In this document: one piece after another, positions 54,246-62,773 of the stretch
Position numbering within the stretch: position 1 is the first letter of the stretch
Layout: every line of letters starts with the position of its first letter
NCBI GenBank assembly: GCA_963815495.1
Contig: CAWFGW010000007.1
Location: 62,001 to 126,000 of the forward strand
Length of the DNA stretch: 64,000 bases
Direction: 5' to 3'
DNA from: CAWFGW01 sp963815495
GTDB lineage: Bacteria; Bacteroidota; Bacteroidia; Cytophagales; JAAEPT01
Notes under the pieces: model-generated
Databases searched by the model: none
Told to the model about the DNA's origin: nothing
The model's input: the letters and a program-made list of their open reading frames with translations, nothing else
Made by a program: the position numbers and the translations under genes

Positions 54246-54872
54246 TTACAAACTGGAAATGATAGTGATTTCTGATTTCCGAAACCAACCAGTAACACTT
54301 AATCGCTCACGGTTTGCGGGTAGCACTTCATGTTCAATCTCATCACTTTTGAAGAAAATTATCTTACCTCCCTGTGGCTCAATGAGTTGCTCACCTCCGT
54401 CTAAATACATTTTTAATTGACCTCCATCACTAGGGTGCCAATTCTTTTCGTTTAAATAAAGAATAAATGTAAAAAGTCGATCATTACTTTTTTTAAAACT
54501 ATCGAGGTGTTTTTTATAAAAAGCCCCCTTAGGATATCGTGCATAATGAAATTCGCTTCCGTTAATACCTGTATAACAAGTTGAATTTAAGTATTCCTTC
54601 AGGTTATCCATTCTTCTCAGAAATTCGCCACTCGCATCGGAAGTCTCTTGATCAATCCAATAAACCTCATCTTTACGTATTGCACCTTCAATGATGTGAT
54701 CTTGCCAGTTACCTATACCAGCACGATGAAACTCTGGTATCAAAAACTTCAGGTCTCTCCTAAGTTTATCTATAAACTCAAATTCAAAAAAATCAGTTGA
54801 AATGTAATACCCTTTGTCAATGAAGCCCTGAACAAGAAGTTCATGTTTGTCTTCCATATTAATCGTACTCAC
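54246..54872 (-). CDS. 2OG-Fe(II) oxygenase (prolyl-hydroxylase-like)
   Basis: 208 residues. The double-stranded beta-helix core is complete: SEFHYARYPKGAFYKKHLDSF with the HxD iron ligands, FTFILYLNEKNWHPSDGGQLKMYL, then GGKIIFFKSDEIEHEVLPANRERLSVTGWFR with the distal His and the 2-oxoglutarate-binding Arg. Similar to SM-20/EGL-9-type prolyl 4-hydroxylases. Possible substrates are a ribosomal or elongation-factor proline or an unknown protein. It lies 3 bp after a LapA-domain gene. Confidence 0.85.
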   Translation of the reverse strand: MSTINMEDKHELLVQGFIDKGYYISTDFFEFEFIDKLRRDLKFLIPEFHRAGIGNWQDHIIEGAIRKDEVYWIDQETSDASGEFLRRMDNLKEYLNSTCYTGINGSEFHYARYPKGAFYKKHLDSFKKSNDRLFTFILYLNEKNWHPSDGGQLKMYLDGGEQLIEPQGGKIIFFKSDEIEHEVLPANRERLSVTGWFRKSEITIISSL

Positions 54873-54875
54873 GTG

Positions 54876-55160
54876 TTATTCTAGTGGAATACCATGTACT
54901 TTGCTAGCCTCTTTTTCATCTAACTCAGGTTGTTCTTTCTTTTTTTCAACTGGAGAAGCTTTTCTGTTTGATCGGCCCAGCAAGATGATCAACATACCCG
55001 AAAATAAACCTAAGAAGAAAGCAATTACAATAGCTATAGCTACTTTTGTTTTTACTTCAGCAAATAAAAAGCTAATTGTTATCTCTTGTGTGTTTAAAAA
55101 AACAAACAAGGCCGACAAAGTTAACACTGCTCCCAATAAAAGATATTTTATGTTCTTCAT
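54876..55160 (-). CDS. LapA-domain (DUF1049) inner-membrane protein
   Basis: 94 residues. Two membrane helices, YLLLGAVLTLSALFVFLNTQEITISFLFAE and AIAIVIAFFLGLFSGMLIILLG, match the LapA domain (lipopolysaccharide assembly protein A). A charged cytoplasmic tail (KKKEQPELDEKEASK) follows. It overlaps the MscS gene by 4 bp. Confidence 0.85.
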   Translation of the reverse strand: MKNIKYLLLGAVLTLSALFVFLNTQEITISFLFAEVKTKVAIAIVIAFFLGLFSGMLIILLGRSNRKASPVEKKKEQPELDEKEASKVHGIPLE

Positions 55161-55993
55161 TTTGATTCGGTATTATAAATATGCACATCTCGCTGTGGAA
55201 ATGGAATCGTTACTTTATTCTCTCTAAATTTTTTATCGATTGCAAATCGTAAATCACTTTTAATAAATTCAATAATGAACATGTTTTTAGTAAAAAACAA
55301 CAATTCAAAATCTAAAGAGCTATCTCCAAAATTAATAAAACGAGCAACAGGCTCGGGTATTTTTGAGACTTTCTCATGTTCATTGGCTGCCTCTTCAAGT
55401 AATTTTTTTACTAGCTGAACATCTGAACCATATGCCACACCAACATTTACTTCAAAACGAGTAATATCTCTATTATGCGACCAATTAATCACGTTTTCAG
55501 AAACCAGCTTATGATTGGGTACAATAATAATAATACGGCTTCTTGTTTCAATTTCAGAGGTTCTAAGGTATATATTTTTCACCTGACCAACTAAACCATC
55601 TACTTCAACAATATCTCCTACTGAAATTGTACCTTCGAACAACAACAATATTCCAGACACAAAATCATTAAACAATGACTGAATACCCAACCCCAACCCT
55701 ACCAAAAGCGCAGCTGAACCTGCTAAAAGTATCGTGATTTTAACCCCAACAAATTCTAAGGCTATCAACAAGAAGATTACAAAAACAACATAACTAAACA
55801 ATTGGTACATTGCTTTTGCACGACCGCGATCAATAACATTTGTTAATCGTTTGTCAATGATTCGTTTAGTAACCCGAAGAACACCTCTGGCAATAAAAAA
55901 CAAAATAACAATCCCTAAAATATGATGTGTCTTAAAAACCACATCATTGTATTTAAAAAGTGTTACATCTAATGTTTTATAGAGTTCAGTCAT
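55157..55993 (-). CDS. MscS-family small-conductance mechanosensitive channel
   Basis: 278 residues, the standard short MscS layout: three membrane helices (about 28-45, 66-90, 90-120), the pore helix ILLAGSAALLVGLGLGIQSLFNDFVSGI, the beta domain ISVGDIVEVDGLVGQVKNIYLRTSEIETR and IIVPNHKLVSENVINWSHN, and the alpha/beta end. Opens under membrane tension. Convergent neighbours none; divergent from the VOC gene. Overlaps the LapA-domain gene by 4 bp. Confidence 0.92.
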   Translation of the reverse strand: MTELYKTLDVTLFKYNDVVFKTHHILGIVILFFIARGVLRVTKRIIDKRLTNVIDRGRAKAMYQLFSYVVFVIFLLIALEFVGVKITILLAGSAALLVGLGLGIQSLFNDFVSGILLLFEGTISVGDIVEVDGLVGQVKNIYLRTSEIETRSRIIIIVPNHKLVSENVINWSHNRDITRFEVNVGVAYGSDVQLVKKLLEEAANEHEKVSKIPEPVARFINFGDSSLDFELLFFTKNMFIIEFIKSDLRFAIDKKFRENKVTIPFPQRDVHIYNTESK

Positions 55994-56107
55994 GTATTGT
56001 TTTATACAATCAATTTATATACAAGTTTTACTTTTTTCATCAAAAAAGCTATTAATCAAACGAAAAACAACATAACCTAAGTGATAATTTGTTCGTTTAG
56101 TATCACC

Positions 56108-56656
56108 ATGAGACTAGACCACATTGCATACCGCGTGGCTGACAGAGATAAAGCCGCACAATTTCTGATTAAATGTTTCAACTACCGATTGGCTGAGGAC
56201 TTACCTGAAGGATTTGAAATCGAATTTGAGGATAAAACAAAAGCTCAATGCTTAGTGCTGCTTCCTCCTGAAAAAGTAAACAATCAAACTCCTTGGACAC
56301 ATTTGCATCCTATAGGATTAGACATTATTGATTACCACATGGCTCCAGAAATTTTTGTATCACAAGGCACATCTGGTTCTATTGTTGAAAAATGGGTAAA
56401 AGATAGAGGTGGTGTCGGTGGTATACACCATTTAGCTTATCAAGTAGACTCAGTAGCTGAAAAAATGAAAGAATGGCAAGAAAAAGGCTATGCTGAATTT
56501 ACAACCCCTGAACCACTCTCATGTCCTGGACTTGTTCAAGTGTTTACAAAACCATCTTCCTTGACAGGCATCATTTATGAATTCATTGAACGTGAAGCTC
56601 ATGGCTTCTGTAGAGAAAATGTGAAAGATTTAATGAATAGTACCAAAAACATTTAA
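56108..56656 (+). CDS. VOC-superfamily (glyoxalase-fold) protein
   Basis: 182 residues from the ATG at 56108, which begins the fold directly (MRLDHIAYRVADRDKAAQFL). A GTG at 56081 would add nine residues without support. Two paired beta-alpha-beta-beta modules carry metal-site residues (LDHIAYR, GGIHHLAYQVDS, IIYEFIER). The pattern GGVGGIHHLAYQV resembles methylmalonyl-CoA epimerase or hydroxyphenylpyruvate-dioxygenase-like halves. The substrate cannot be named. Confidence 0.8.
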   Translation: MRLDHIAYRVADRDKAAQFLIKCFNYRLAEDLPEGFEIEFEDKTKAQCLVLLPPEKVNNQTPWTHLHPIGLDIIDYHMAPEIFVSQGTSGSIVEKWVKDRGGVGGIHHLAYQVDSVAEKMKEWQEKGYAEFTTPEPLSCPGLVQVFTKPSSLTGIIYEFIEREAHGFCRENVKDLMNSTKNI

Positions 56657-56682
56657 TTGTGAGTTGTAAAGTGGTTTATAAG

Positions 56683-56717
56683 AAAGCAGACATGAAAATA
56701 ATTCATATCTGCCTTTT
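56683..56717 (+). terminator. Intrinsic terminator between convergent VOC and thioredoxin-fold genes
   Basis: Stem GCAGACATGAA (56686-56696) with TTCATATCTGC (56702-56712), 11 bp with one mismatch and a 5-base loop, followed by CTTTT. Placed between two convergent stop codons. It may act in both directions, as the reverse side also has a short T-rich run. Confidence 0.7.
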
Positions 56718-56734
56718 ATAACAATATAGTTTCC

Positions 56735-57283
56735 TTAAAATTCATCAATAATGTCTTCAATGTGCCCCATTTTATCAGCGGAATATGCCCCTGAAGTCAT
56801 GTAGACTACTACTCCATCTTTATCTAACACATAAAAATAAGGCTCATCTTTGTTTGAAAAGTTTAGGACATCCTTGTAATCATTTAATTTCCCTTTAAAT
56901 ATTAATATATGATCTTTTAATTCCTCGTCTGCCCCTTCCTGCATTTGTTTGGTTGCCGCACCAGCTGCAGCTGCTTTCACACCTGTGAACATAGGGACGA
57001 AATACAAATTCACGTCATAAGGCTCATCAGCTAATAGGGAATTTTTTGGAGCTACGGCAATAAATTTAGAATAAATTGGTTTGTACCAAGTCTGTAAGGC
57101 TTCTTCCGATTTTTTTGAATACGCTAAACCAAGTAAGGTATATTTGCCAGTACCTTTTAACGGTAACACTACTTCCTTATCATCTAAGTCTTTACAACTC
57201 ATTTCTGGAAAAGGTTTTCCTTTTTGTGCTTGAACAAAAAAAGCACTACATACTATTAATGCTGAAGTAACTATATTTCTCAT
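56735..57283 (-). CDS. Secreted thioredoxin-fold protein (ATP10-like)
   Basis: 182 residues. Signal peptide ends FFVQAQ. GKPFPEMSCKDLDDKEVVLPLKGTGKYTLLGLAYSKKSEEALQTWYKP is a peroxiredoxin/ATP10-like start without a CxxC pair, and DEPYFYVLDKDGVVVYMTSGAYSADK is the thioredoxin C-terminal strand. Similar ATP10-type proteins of Bacteroidota are not characterised. Periplasmic. Divergent from the next thioredoxin-like gene, with 109 bp between the starts. Confidence 0.75.
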   Translation of the reverse strand: MRNIVTSALIVCSAFFVQAQKGKPFPEMSCKDLDDKEVVLPLKGTGKYTLLGLAYSKKSEEALQTWYKPIYSKFIAVAPKNSLLADEPYDVNLYFVPMFTGVKAAAAGAATKQMQEGADEELKDHILIFKGKLNDYKDVLNFSNKDEPYFYVLDKDGVVVYMTSGAYSADKMGHIEDIIDEF

Positions 57284-57341
57284 ATTTTCTTTAAAATTTT
57301 AATTGATAATATAAACAAATCTTACTGATTCAAAAAGACAA

Positions 57342-57373
57342 TTTCATGATTCAGACAATCGTTAGTATATTTG
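57342..57373 (+). promoter_or_regulatory. Bacteroidota-type promoter of the thioredoxin-like gene
   Basis: -33-like TTTC (57342-57345), 20-bp spacer, perfect -7 box TATATTTG (57366-57373), 19 bp before the ATG at 57393. Confidence 0.55.
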
Positions 57374-57392
57374 TAATAAAAATCAGACCAAT

Positions 57393-58385
57393 ATGACTAA
57401 ACTACTATTATCTTCTCTTGTACTAATTTCTTTTGTTGGATTTTCTCAACCAGAAATCAACTGGTTGTCACTTGAAGAAGCCGAAGCGCAAAATAAGATA
57501 ACTCCTAAGCCTTTTTTAGTTGATATATATACTGATTGGTGTGGCTGGTGTAAAAAACTGGATGCAACCACTTATAGAGATCCGCAGGTTGTTGGCTTCG
57601 TGAATGAAAATTTTTATGCTGTAAAATTTAATGCTGAAACACAAGATACTATTAAATTTCAGGGAGAAACTTATGTAAACAAAAGCACTGCTAACCGATC
57701 TACCCACCAGCTTGCTTATAAGTTTATGCCGGAGAGACGATCGTACCCAACTACCTATTTTATGGATGAGACGATGAAAATTAACTTAATAGTGCCAGGT
57801 TATCTTGACTCTAAAGACATGGCTCCTTTTTTAGTTTTTTACAATGAAAAAGTATACGAATCATCGAACATCAATGACTTTAGAACAAACTTCAAAACAA
57901 CTTTTGAATCTGAAACAACGGAAAATATCCATTGGCTTACAATGCAAGAAGCTTTAGAAAAAAACAAAACAGAAAAAAAGAAAATTTTAGTCTTTTTAAA
58001 TGACGAAGCCACCATATCAGGTAAGGTAATGAAAGCAACTAGCTTAGAAGATTCAACAGTTGCTGCCTACATCAACAAAAATTACTTAGCTGTTAACTTC
58101 AATACACGTTCACAAAATGAAATAATCATCAATGATCAAAAGTTAATTAATGACCCGGCAGATGGACCCTATCACCAACTAGTAATTGCTGGCATGAACG
58201 GAAATCCTATAAAATTCCCTTCGTGTTTGTTTTTTGATGAAAACAACTTACTGATCACTCCAGTGCCACAATATATGGATCCTAACTTCATAATTCCTGT
58301 GATTACTTATTTCAACGAAGACAAATATAAAAACACAGAGTTTGCTGCTTATCTAAATGAATATCGTGCTAAAAACGCTAATTAA
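57393..58385 (+). CDS. Periplasmic protein with two thioredoxin-like domains, one with CGWC
   Basis: 330 residues. Signal peptide ends FVGFSQ. Domain 1 (about 25-165) begins INWLSLEEAEAQNK, has the redox site YTDWCGWCKKLDATTYRDP, then RSYPTTYFMDETMKI with the cis-Pro. Domain 2 (about 175-325) has the same layout (IHWLTMQEALEKNK) and a PSCLFFDENNLLI strand, but no CxxC, so it is an inactive duplicate. Similar to Thioredoxin_7/DUF255-type thiol-disulfide proteins. Role in disulfide exchange in the periplasm is inferred from domain 1. Confidence 0.85.
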   Translation: MTKLLLSSLVLISFVGFSQPEINWLSLEEAEAQNKITPKPFLVDIYTDWCGWCKKLDATTYRDPQVVGFVNENFYAVKFNAETQDTIKFQGETYVNKSTANRSTHQLAYKFMPERRSYPTTYFMDETMKINLIVPGYLDSKDMAPFLVFYNEKVYESSNINDFRTNFKTTFESETTENIHWLTMQEALEKNKTEKKKILVFLNDEATISGKVMKATSLEDSTVAAYINKNYLAVNFNTRSQNEIIINDQKLINDPADGPYHQLVIAGMNGNPIKFPSCLFFDENNLLITPVPQYMDPNFIIPVITYFNEDKYKNTEFAAYLNEYRAKNAN

Positions 58386-58425
58386 TTACGCCAGATTTCT
58401 CTATAAAAAAATAAGTAATTAGTTA

Positions 58426-59883
58426 ATGTCTATTATTGCTCCAGTTAAAAGGGTCATAGCACTACTTTTATTCCTTTTAATTTCAATTAATCATAGTACA
58501 GCAGGGTATTTTAAACCACATGAAATTGGCTGCTACGTAGATAGCCAAGGTGTTGTAAATTTACCTTTACAAGGTATTACATACAATCAATGTAATTCAT
58601 CTGATTTCAACATAGGGTTCAGTAAAAATTCACATTGGTTTAAGTTTAAACCATCATCAAATTGTAGTTTTTTTAAAATCAACAACAGTGAAATAGATTC
58701 ACTAGAAATATTTTTTTTGTTAAAAGAATCTACTGTAATTAAAAAGTCAGCTGGTTCACTCATAAGTTTTAATTCGAGAGAAATAAAAAACAGATACCCA
58801 GTATTCTCAATCCCAGCAACTACAGAGTACATTTATGTTAAAATTAAATCTGAGCTAAAAATTGATTTAAGTTTTGAATTTTTAAATAGTAACGAACTTC
58901 ATTCCTCTTATACAATTGACTTATTACTTTTTGCTTTACTGAATACTATTTTTTTGATTATGTTAATTTATAATAGCTTTTTATTTTTTCACCTTAAGCA
59001 ACGAATATATGCTCTCTATTCTGCCTACTTACTTTCACTTATTGCAACTAGCTTATGTATAACTGGATATGTCTACCAATTTGTATTAGTTGAAAACTAT
59101 TGGATTAACTATTACGCTACTAACTTATCAGTCAGTTTCATGTTAATTACTTTTTGCTTATTTACAAGAGAGGCGCTCCAACTAAATAAAAATCAACAAT
59201 GGATTAACAATGGCTTAATAGCTATGGCTATCATTGGTTTAACCTGCATGACTTTAACTTTTATCGTACCAAGAGCACTAGTTGTAAAACTTTTACATGT
59301 CTTCCCAATAATTGCGATGCTACTTGCCTTAGCTGGGGCAATTGTATGCATTAAAAAGGGTTTTAAACCAGCAAAATATTACTTGATCGGCTGGTCTTGT
59401 TTTCTTGTTGGGGCCTTATTCGTCCAAATAAATGCTTGGATTGGATTACCCAATAATATCGTACTATCAAATTTGAGTTTTATTGGAGCAGCATTGGAAT
59501 CAATTTTTTTCTCCTATACTATATCAACTAAAATGCGTGACTACCTCGTACAAATCGACTCCTCTAACAAAAAAATTGAATTGTTTGAAGATGAAGTATC
59601 AGAACTAAGGTCTCTGCTCTTAAAAAGAACACCAGCAAAAATTAGAGAGCACCTTATTGATGCCGATACAATCAACAATTACTTGTTAAGTCCACTGTCA
59701 GAACGTGAAGTTGAAGTTCTTCAGTTAATAGCAACAGGCAAAACTAATAAAGTCGTAGCTGATGAACTTCATGTGTCTATAAACACTATAAAAACCCATA
59801 TTAAAAACATTTATGAAAAACTTGGTGCTTCAAATCGTACAGAAGCTGTAAATAAAGCAAGCGCTCTTGATTTAATTTCATAA
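58426..59883 (+). CDS. 7TMR-DISM membrane sensor with LuxR-type HTH
   Basis: 485 residues. Signal peptide, then an extracellular jelly-roll (about 30-170, FSKNSHWFKFKPSS) as in 7TMR-DISM extracellular domains. Seven membrane helices run from about 178 to 385. A short coiled coil ends in a LuxR HTH (about 415-480): LSPLSEREVEVLQLIATGKTNKVVADELHVSINTIKTHIKNIYEKLGASNRTEAV. It is a membrane-bound one-component regulator. The two secreted-protein genes that follow in the same direction are likely targets. A second 7TMR-DISM regulator with a different output lies at 2708-4616. Confidence 0.9.
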   Translation: MSIIAPVKRVIALLLFLLISINHSTAGYFKPHEIGCYVDSQGVVNLPLQGITYNQCNSSDFNIGFSKNSHWFKFKPSSNCSFFKINNSEIDSLEIFFLLKESTVIKKSAGSLISFNSREIKNRYPVFSIPATTEYIYVKIKSELKIDLSFEFLNSNELHSSYTIDLLLFALLNTIFLIMLIYNSFLFFHLKQRIYALYSAYLLSLIATSLCITGYVYQFVLVENYWINYYATNLSVSFMLITFCLFTREALQLNKNQQWINNGLIAMAIIGLTCMTLTFIVPRALVVKLLHVFPIIAMLLALAGAIVCIKKGFKPAKYYLIGWSCFLVGALFVQINAWIGLPNNIVLSNLSFIGAALESIFFSYTISTKMRDYLVQIDSSNKKIELFEDEVSELRSLLLKRTPAKIREHLIDADTINNYLLSPLSEREVEVLQLIATGKTNKVVADELHVSINTIKTHIKNIYEKLGASNRTEAVNKASALDLIS

Positions 59884-59992
59884 ATCAGCTTTTCACAAGA
59901 AAAAAACCACTTTTTATCAAATATCACCTTAACGGGTGAGCCTATTTAAGCGTCATTTTTTTAAGATTATGACTCACAAAACGCTTTATTAT

Positions 59993-60472
59993 ATGAAAAA
60001 AACATTTGTACTAGGTATAGTACTTCTATTAGCCAGAGGTAGTCTGTCCGCGCAAACTGCCACAGTATCTGCTGGGGGCGATGACCAAAATTTAACTGGT
60101 TCTTTAAATTTTACAATAGGTCAAACCTTGTACACAACTTCTAGTAATTCTAATGAAGAAATTATTCAAGGCATTCAAATACCCTATGATATTTCAATTC
60201 TAGTTAGCACGAATGATTTTGTATCTAACAGCATCCAATTAAGCATTTACCCAAATCCTACTGAGGACTTCATTAAACTTGAAGCCAACGAAGAAGTTTT
60301 TGATGATGAGTTATACTATGAATTACATAATTCAAAAAGTATAAAGTTAAGTTCTAGTGCATTTTCAGCTAACCAGTTTATCTCAATGAGAGACCTCAAT
60401 TCAGGGGTTTATTTATTGACAGTAAGAAAAAACAATCAAATAATTAAAACATTTAAAGTAATAAAGAAATGA
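59993..60472 (+). CDS. Small T9SS-exported protein with C-terminal sorting domain
   Basis: 159 residues from the ATG at 59993, where the signal peptide (KKTFVLGIVLLLARGSLSAQ) begins. The upstream GTG at 59936 would put 19 charged residues before it. The middle part (TATVSAGGDDQNLTGSLNFTIGQTLYTTS) is beta-rich, and the type A sorting domain is complete: LSIYPNPTEDFIKLEA...MRDLNSGVYLLTVRKNNQIIKTFKVIKK. It overlaps the next gene by 4 bp (ATGA). Function not known. Confidence 0.85.
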   Translation: MKKTFVLGIVLLLARGSLSAQTATVSAGGDDQNLTGSLNFTIGQTLYTTSSNSNEEIIQGIQIPYDISILVSTNDFVSNSIQLSIYPNPTEDFIKLEANEEVFDDELYYELHNSKSIKLSSSAFSANQFISMRDLNSGVYLLTVRKNNQIIKTFKVIKK

Positions 60473-61788
60473 AAAACATATACTTAGTTTTATTAATTAC
60501 TATTATTAATGTATCCTTTGGTCAATTTCCAGAAGGTATAAGTTACCAAGCTGTTATCAGAAATGCATCTGGTGAATTAATAAAGGATGCTTCTATTGGT
60601 ATAAAAATCAATCTACTAACTGGAAGTGCTTCCGGAACATCTGTTTATGAAGAAACACACACCACTACATCCAATTCGAATGGTTTAATAACACTAACAA
60701 TTGGACAAGGAACTTCGTCAGGTAATTTTTCTACGATTGATTGGTCAACAGGTATGTTTTTTATTAAAACACAACTTGATTTATCTGGAGGAACAACTTA
60801 TACATTAAATAATACAAGTCAATTATTAAGTGTTCCTTATGCTTTTTATGCTAAAACAAGTGGCAACGGTATTTCAAGTGGCACACAAAATGGTGATTTA
60901 TTATACTGGAATGGCACAAAATGGACTGCTATTGCAACCGGACAACCAGGTCAATATTTACAAATAGGCACAGACAATTTACCATTCTGGGGAGCTATTG
61001 AATCACCAAGTACTTCTACAGCAACTGTGATTACATCCAATACGACATCAATCACCACTTCTTCAGTTGTTTTGAATGGTGAAATTTTAAATGATGGGGG
61101 TTCAGCTATTTCATCAAGAGGATTTTGTTACGGATTAACTCCTAACCCTATAATTACAGGAACAAAAACGACAAATGGAACAGGTATCGGTACTTTTTCA
61201 GCACCACTCTCTAATCTACCTTTGGGAACTACTTATTATGTTCGAGCATATGCAATAAACTCTGACGGAGTTAAATATGGCAACCAAGAAATTTTCAGTA
61301 CGCAAACCCTTGAGATTGGTGCAAGCTATCAAGGTGGTGTTGTTGCTTATTTGTTGACTCCAGAAGATACGGGTTATGACCCAGAAGTGCCACATGGTTT
61401 GATTGCAGCACCTTACGACCAAAGTGCTGGAACAAGCTGGGGATGTAACGGGATTGATGTTGCGACTTCAACTTCATATGGAACAGGTAATGCAAATTCC
61501 TTAGCTATATCTGCTGCTTGTAATACCGCTGGCATTGCAGCTAAAATTTGTTTAGGGCTTAACTTGAATTCCTATACAGACTGGTATTTACCATCGAAAG
61601 ACGAATTAGACAAACTATATATTAATAGAGATTTGATTGGTGGGTTTCAGGATGCAACCAATTATTGGAGCTCAAGTCAGGGTACTGCTGATAATCGCGC
61701 TTGGGTACGGTTATTTAATGCTGGAAATAACCAAAATTTCAATAAACAGTTTACAGGTGCCGCTGTAAGAGCTGTTCGTACTTTTTAA
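60469..61788 (+). CDS. Secreted repeat protein with DUF1566-like (CLec-fold) C-terminus
   Basis: 439 residues. Signal peptide ends VSFGQ. Residues about 18-130 match the start of many Bacteroidota fibre-like proteins (FPEGISYQAVIRNASGELIKD, SVPYAFYAKTSG). Then there is a fibronectin-like repeat (SSRGFCYGLTPNP, LPLGTTYYVRAYAINSDG). The C-terminal 150 residues resemble DUF1566: DWYLPSKDELDKLY, YWSSSQ, AWVRLFNAGNNQNFNKQF, AAVRAVRTF. It is probably on the cell surface, perhaps for adhesion or ligand binding. A strong terminator follows. Confidence 0.8.
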   Translation: MKNIYLVLLITIINVSFGQFPEGISYQAVIRNASGELIKDASIGIKINLLTGSASGTSVYEETHTTTSNSNGLITLTIGQGTSSGNFSTIDWSTGMFFIKTQLDLSGGTTYTLNNTSQLLSVPYAFYAKTSGNGISSGTQNGDLLYWNGTKWTAIATGQPGQYLQIGTDNLPFWGAIESPSTSTATVITSNTTSITTSSVVLNGEILNDGGSAISSRGFCYGLTPNPIITGTKTTNGTGIGTFSAPLSNLPLGTTYYVRAYAINSDGVKYGNQEIFSTQTLEIGASYQGGVVAYLLTPEDTGYDPEVPHGLIAAPYDQSAGTSWGCNGIDVATSTSYGTGNANSLAISAACNTAGIAAKICLGLNLNSYTDWYLPSKDELDKLYINRDLIGGFQDATNYWSSSQGTADNRAWVRLFNAGNNQNFNKQFTGAAVRAVRTF

Positions 61789-61800
61789 TTAGCTTTTTTC

Positions 61801-61838
61801 ATATGTAGAGAGATAGTGCCATCTATCTTTCTACATAT
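61801..61838 (+). terminator. Terminator of the 7TMR/LuxR-linked secreted-protein genes
   Basis: 16-bp stem ATATGTAGAGAGATAG (61801-61816) with CTATCTTTCTACATAT (61823-61838), one G-T pair and a 6-base loop, 12 bp after the stop codon. A T-rich stretch (CTTTTTTC) precedes rather than follows it. Confidence 0.7.
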
Positions 61839-61845
61839 ATAATAC

Positions 61846-61875
61846 TTGTACTACCCATTCGATTCATTATTTTTG
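61846..61875 (+). promoter_or_regulatory. Bacteroidota-type promoter of the acyltransferase gene
   Basis: TTG (61846-61848), 19-bp spacer, perfect -7 box TATTTTTG (61868-61875). The ATG is at 61886, so the transcript would be nearly leaderless. Confidence 0.6.
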
Positions 61876-61885
61876 CTGTTGAGCT

Positions 61886-62758
61886 ATGCTGAAAATCGGA
61901 TACTATATACTTCTACCAATTCTTTATTTGATTTCTTTTTTGCCGTTTAGCGCTCTATACCATATCTCAGATTTTTTAAACTTAATACTGTTTCGGTTTA
62001 TAGGCTATCGAAAAGATGTTATCTATCAGAATTTAAAAAACTCTTTTCCCGAAAAGACTGAAGATGAAATACAACAAATAAAAAATCAGTTTCATGAATT
62101 TTTCTGTGACCTGATTGTTGAAACAATAAAATCATTAACTATATCCCCCAAGACATTATTGAAACGAGTTTCCTTTGAGGATAACGGTTTGTTCGAGCAT
62201 TATTACAAACAAAAACAAAGTCTAGTAGTTGTGATGGGTCACCTTGGTAACTGGGAACTGGGGGGGGCAAGATTTAGTCAAAACTCTTATCATCAGCTTT
62301 ATATCATTTATCACCCGATGTCGATAAAGTTATTTGACCAGTTAGTGTACAAAATGCGAACACGGTTAGGAAATAAACTCTACGCGATGAAAGAAACGTT
62401 TAGAGGAATGGTAAAAAACAAAAATGAGCTTACAGCAACTGCGTTTATAGCAGATCAAACCCCACCGCGTAAAAATGCGTATTGGACTACATTCTTAAAT
62501 CAAGATACACCAATATTTGGCGGCACGGCAAAAATTTCTAAAAAATTTAATTATCCAATTATCTATATATCAATCACAAGACCACAACGAGGCTATTATG
62601 CAATTAAAAGTGAATTGCTTATTGAAAACCCTGATTATCTGAGCGAAAACGAAATTTCAGAACTTCACACGCGAAGATTAGAAAAAGATATTCGTCAATA
62701 TCCGTCTATTTGGTTTTGGGTACATCGGAGATGGAAGCATAAAAAATCAATTACTTAA
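61886..62758 (+). CDS. LpxL/HtrB-type acyltransferase
   Basis: 290 residues. One N-terminal membrane helix (YILLPILYLISFLPFSALYHISDFL), then YRKDVIYQNLKNSFPEKTEDEI, the catalytic HX4E motif VVMGHLGNWELGG, FIADQTPPRKNAYW, and the basic end QYPSIWFWVHRRWKHKKS (YPxxWxWxHRRWK is the family's closing signature). Adds a secondary acyl chain to lipid A or makes a related lipid. It is probably co-transcribed with the desaturase 15 bp downstream. Confidence 0.9.
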   Translation: MLKIGYYILLPILYLISFLPFSALYHISDFLNLILFRFIGYRKDVIYQNLKNSFPEKTEDEIQQIKNQFHEFFCDLIVETIKSLTISPKTLLKRVSFEDNGLFEHYYKQKQSLVVVMGHLGNWELGGARFSQNSYHQLYIIYHPMSIKLFDQLVYKMRTRLGNKLYAMKETFRGMVKNKNELTATAFIADQTPPRKNAYWTTFLNQDTPIFGGTAKISKKFNYPIIYISITRPQRGYYAIKSELLIENPDYLSENEISELHTRRLEKDIRQYPSIWFWVHRRWKHKKSIT

Positions 62759-62773
62759 TGTATATTTACAAGA

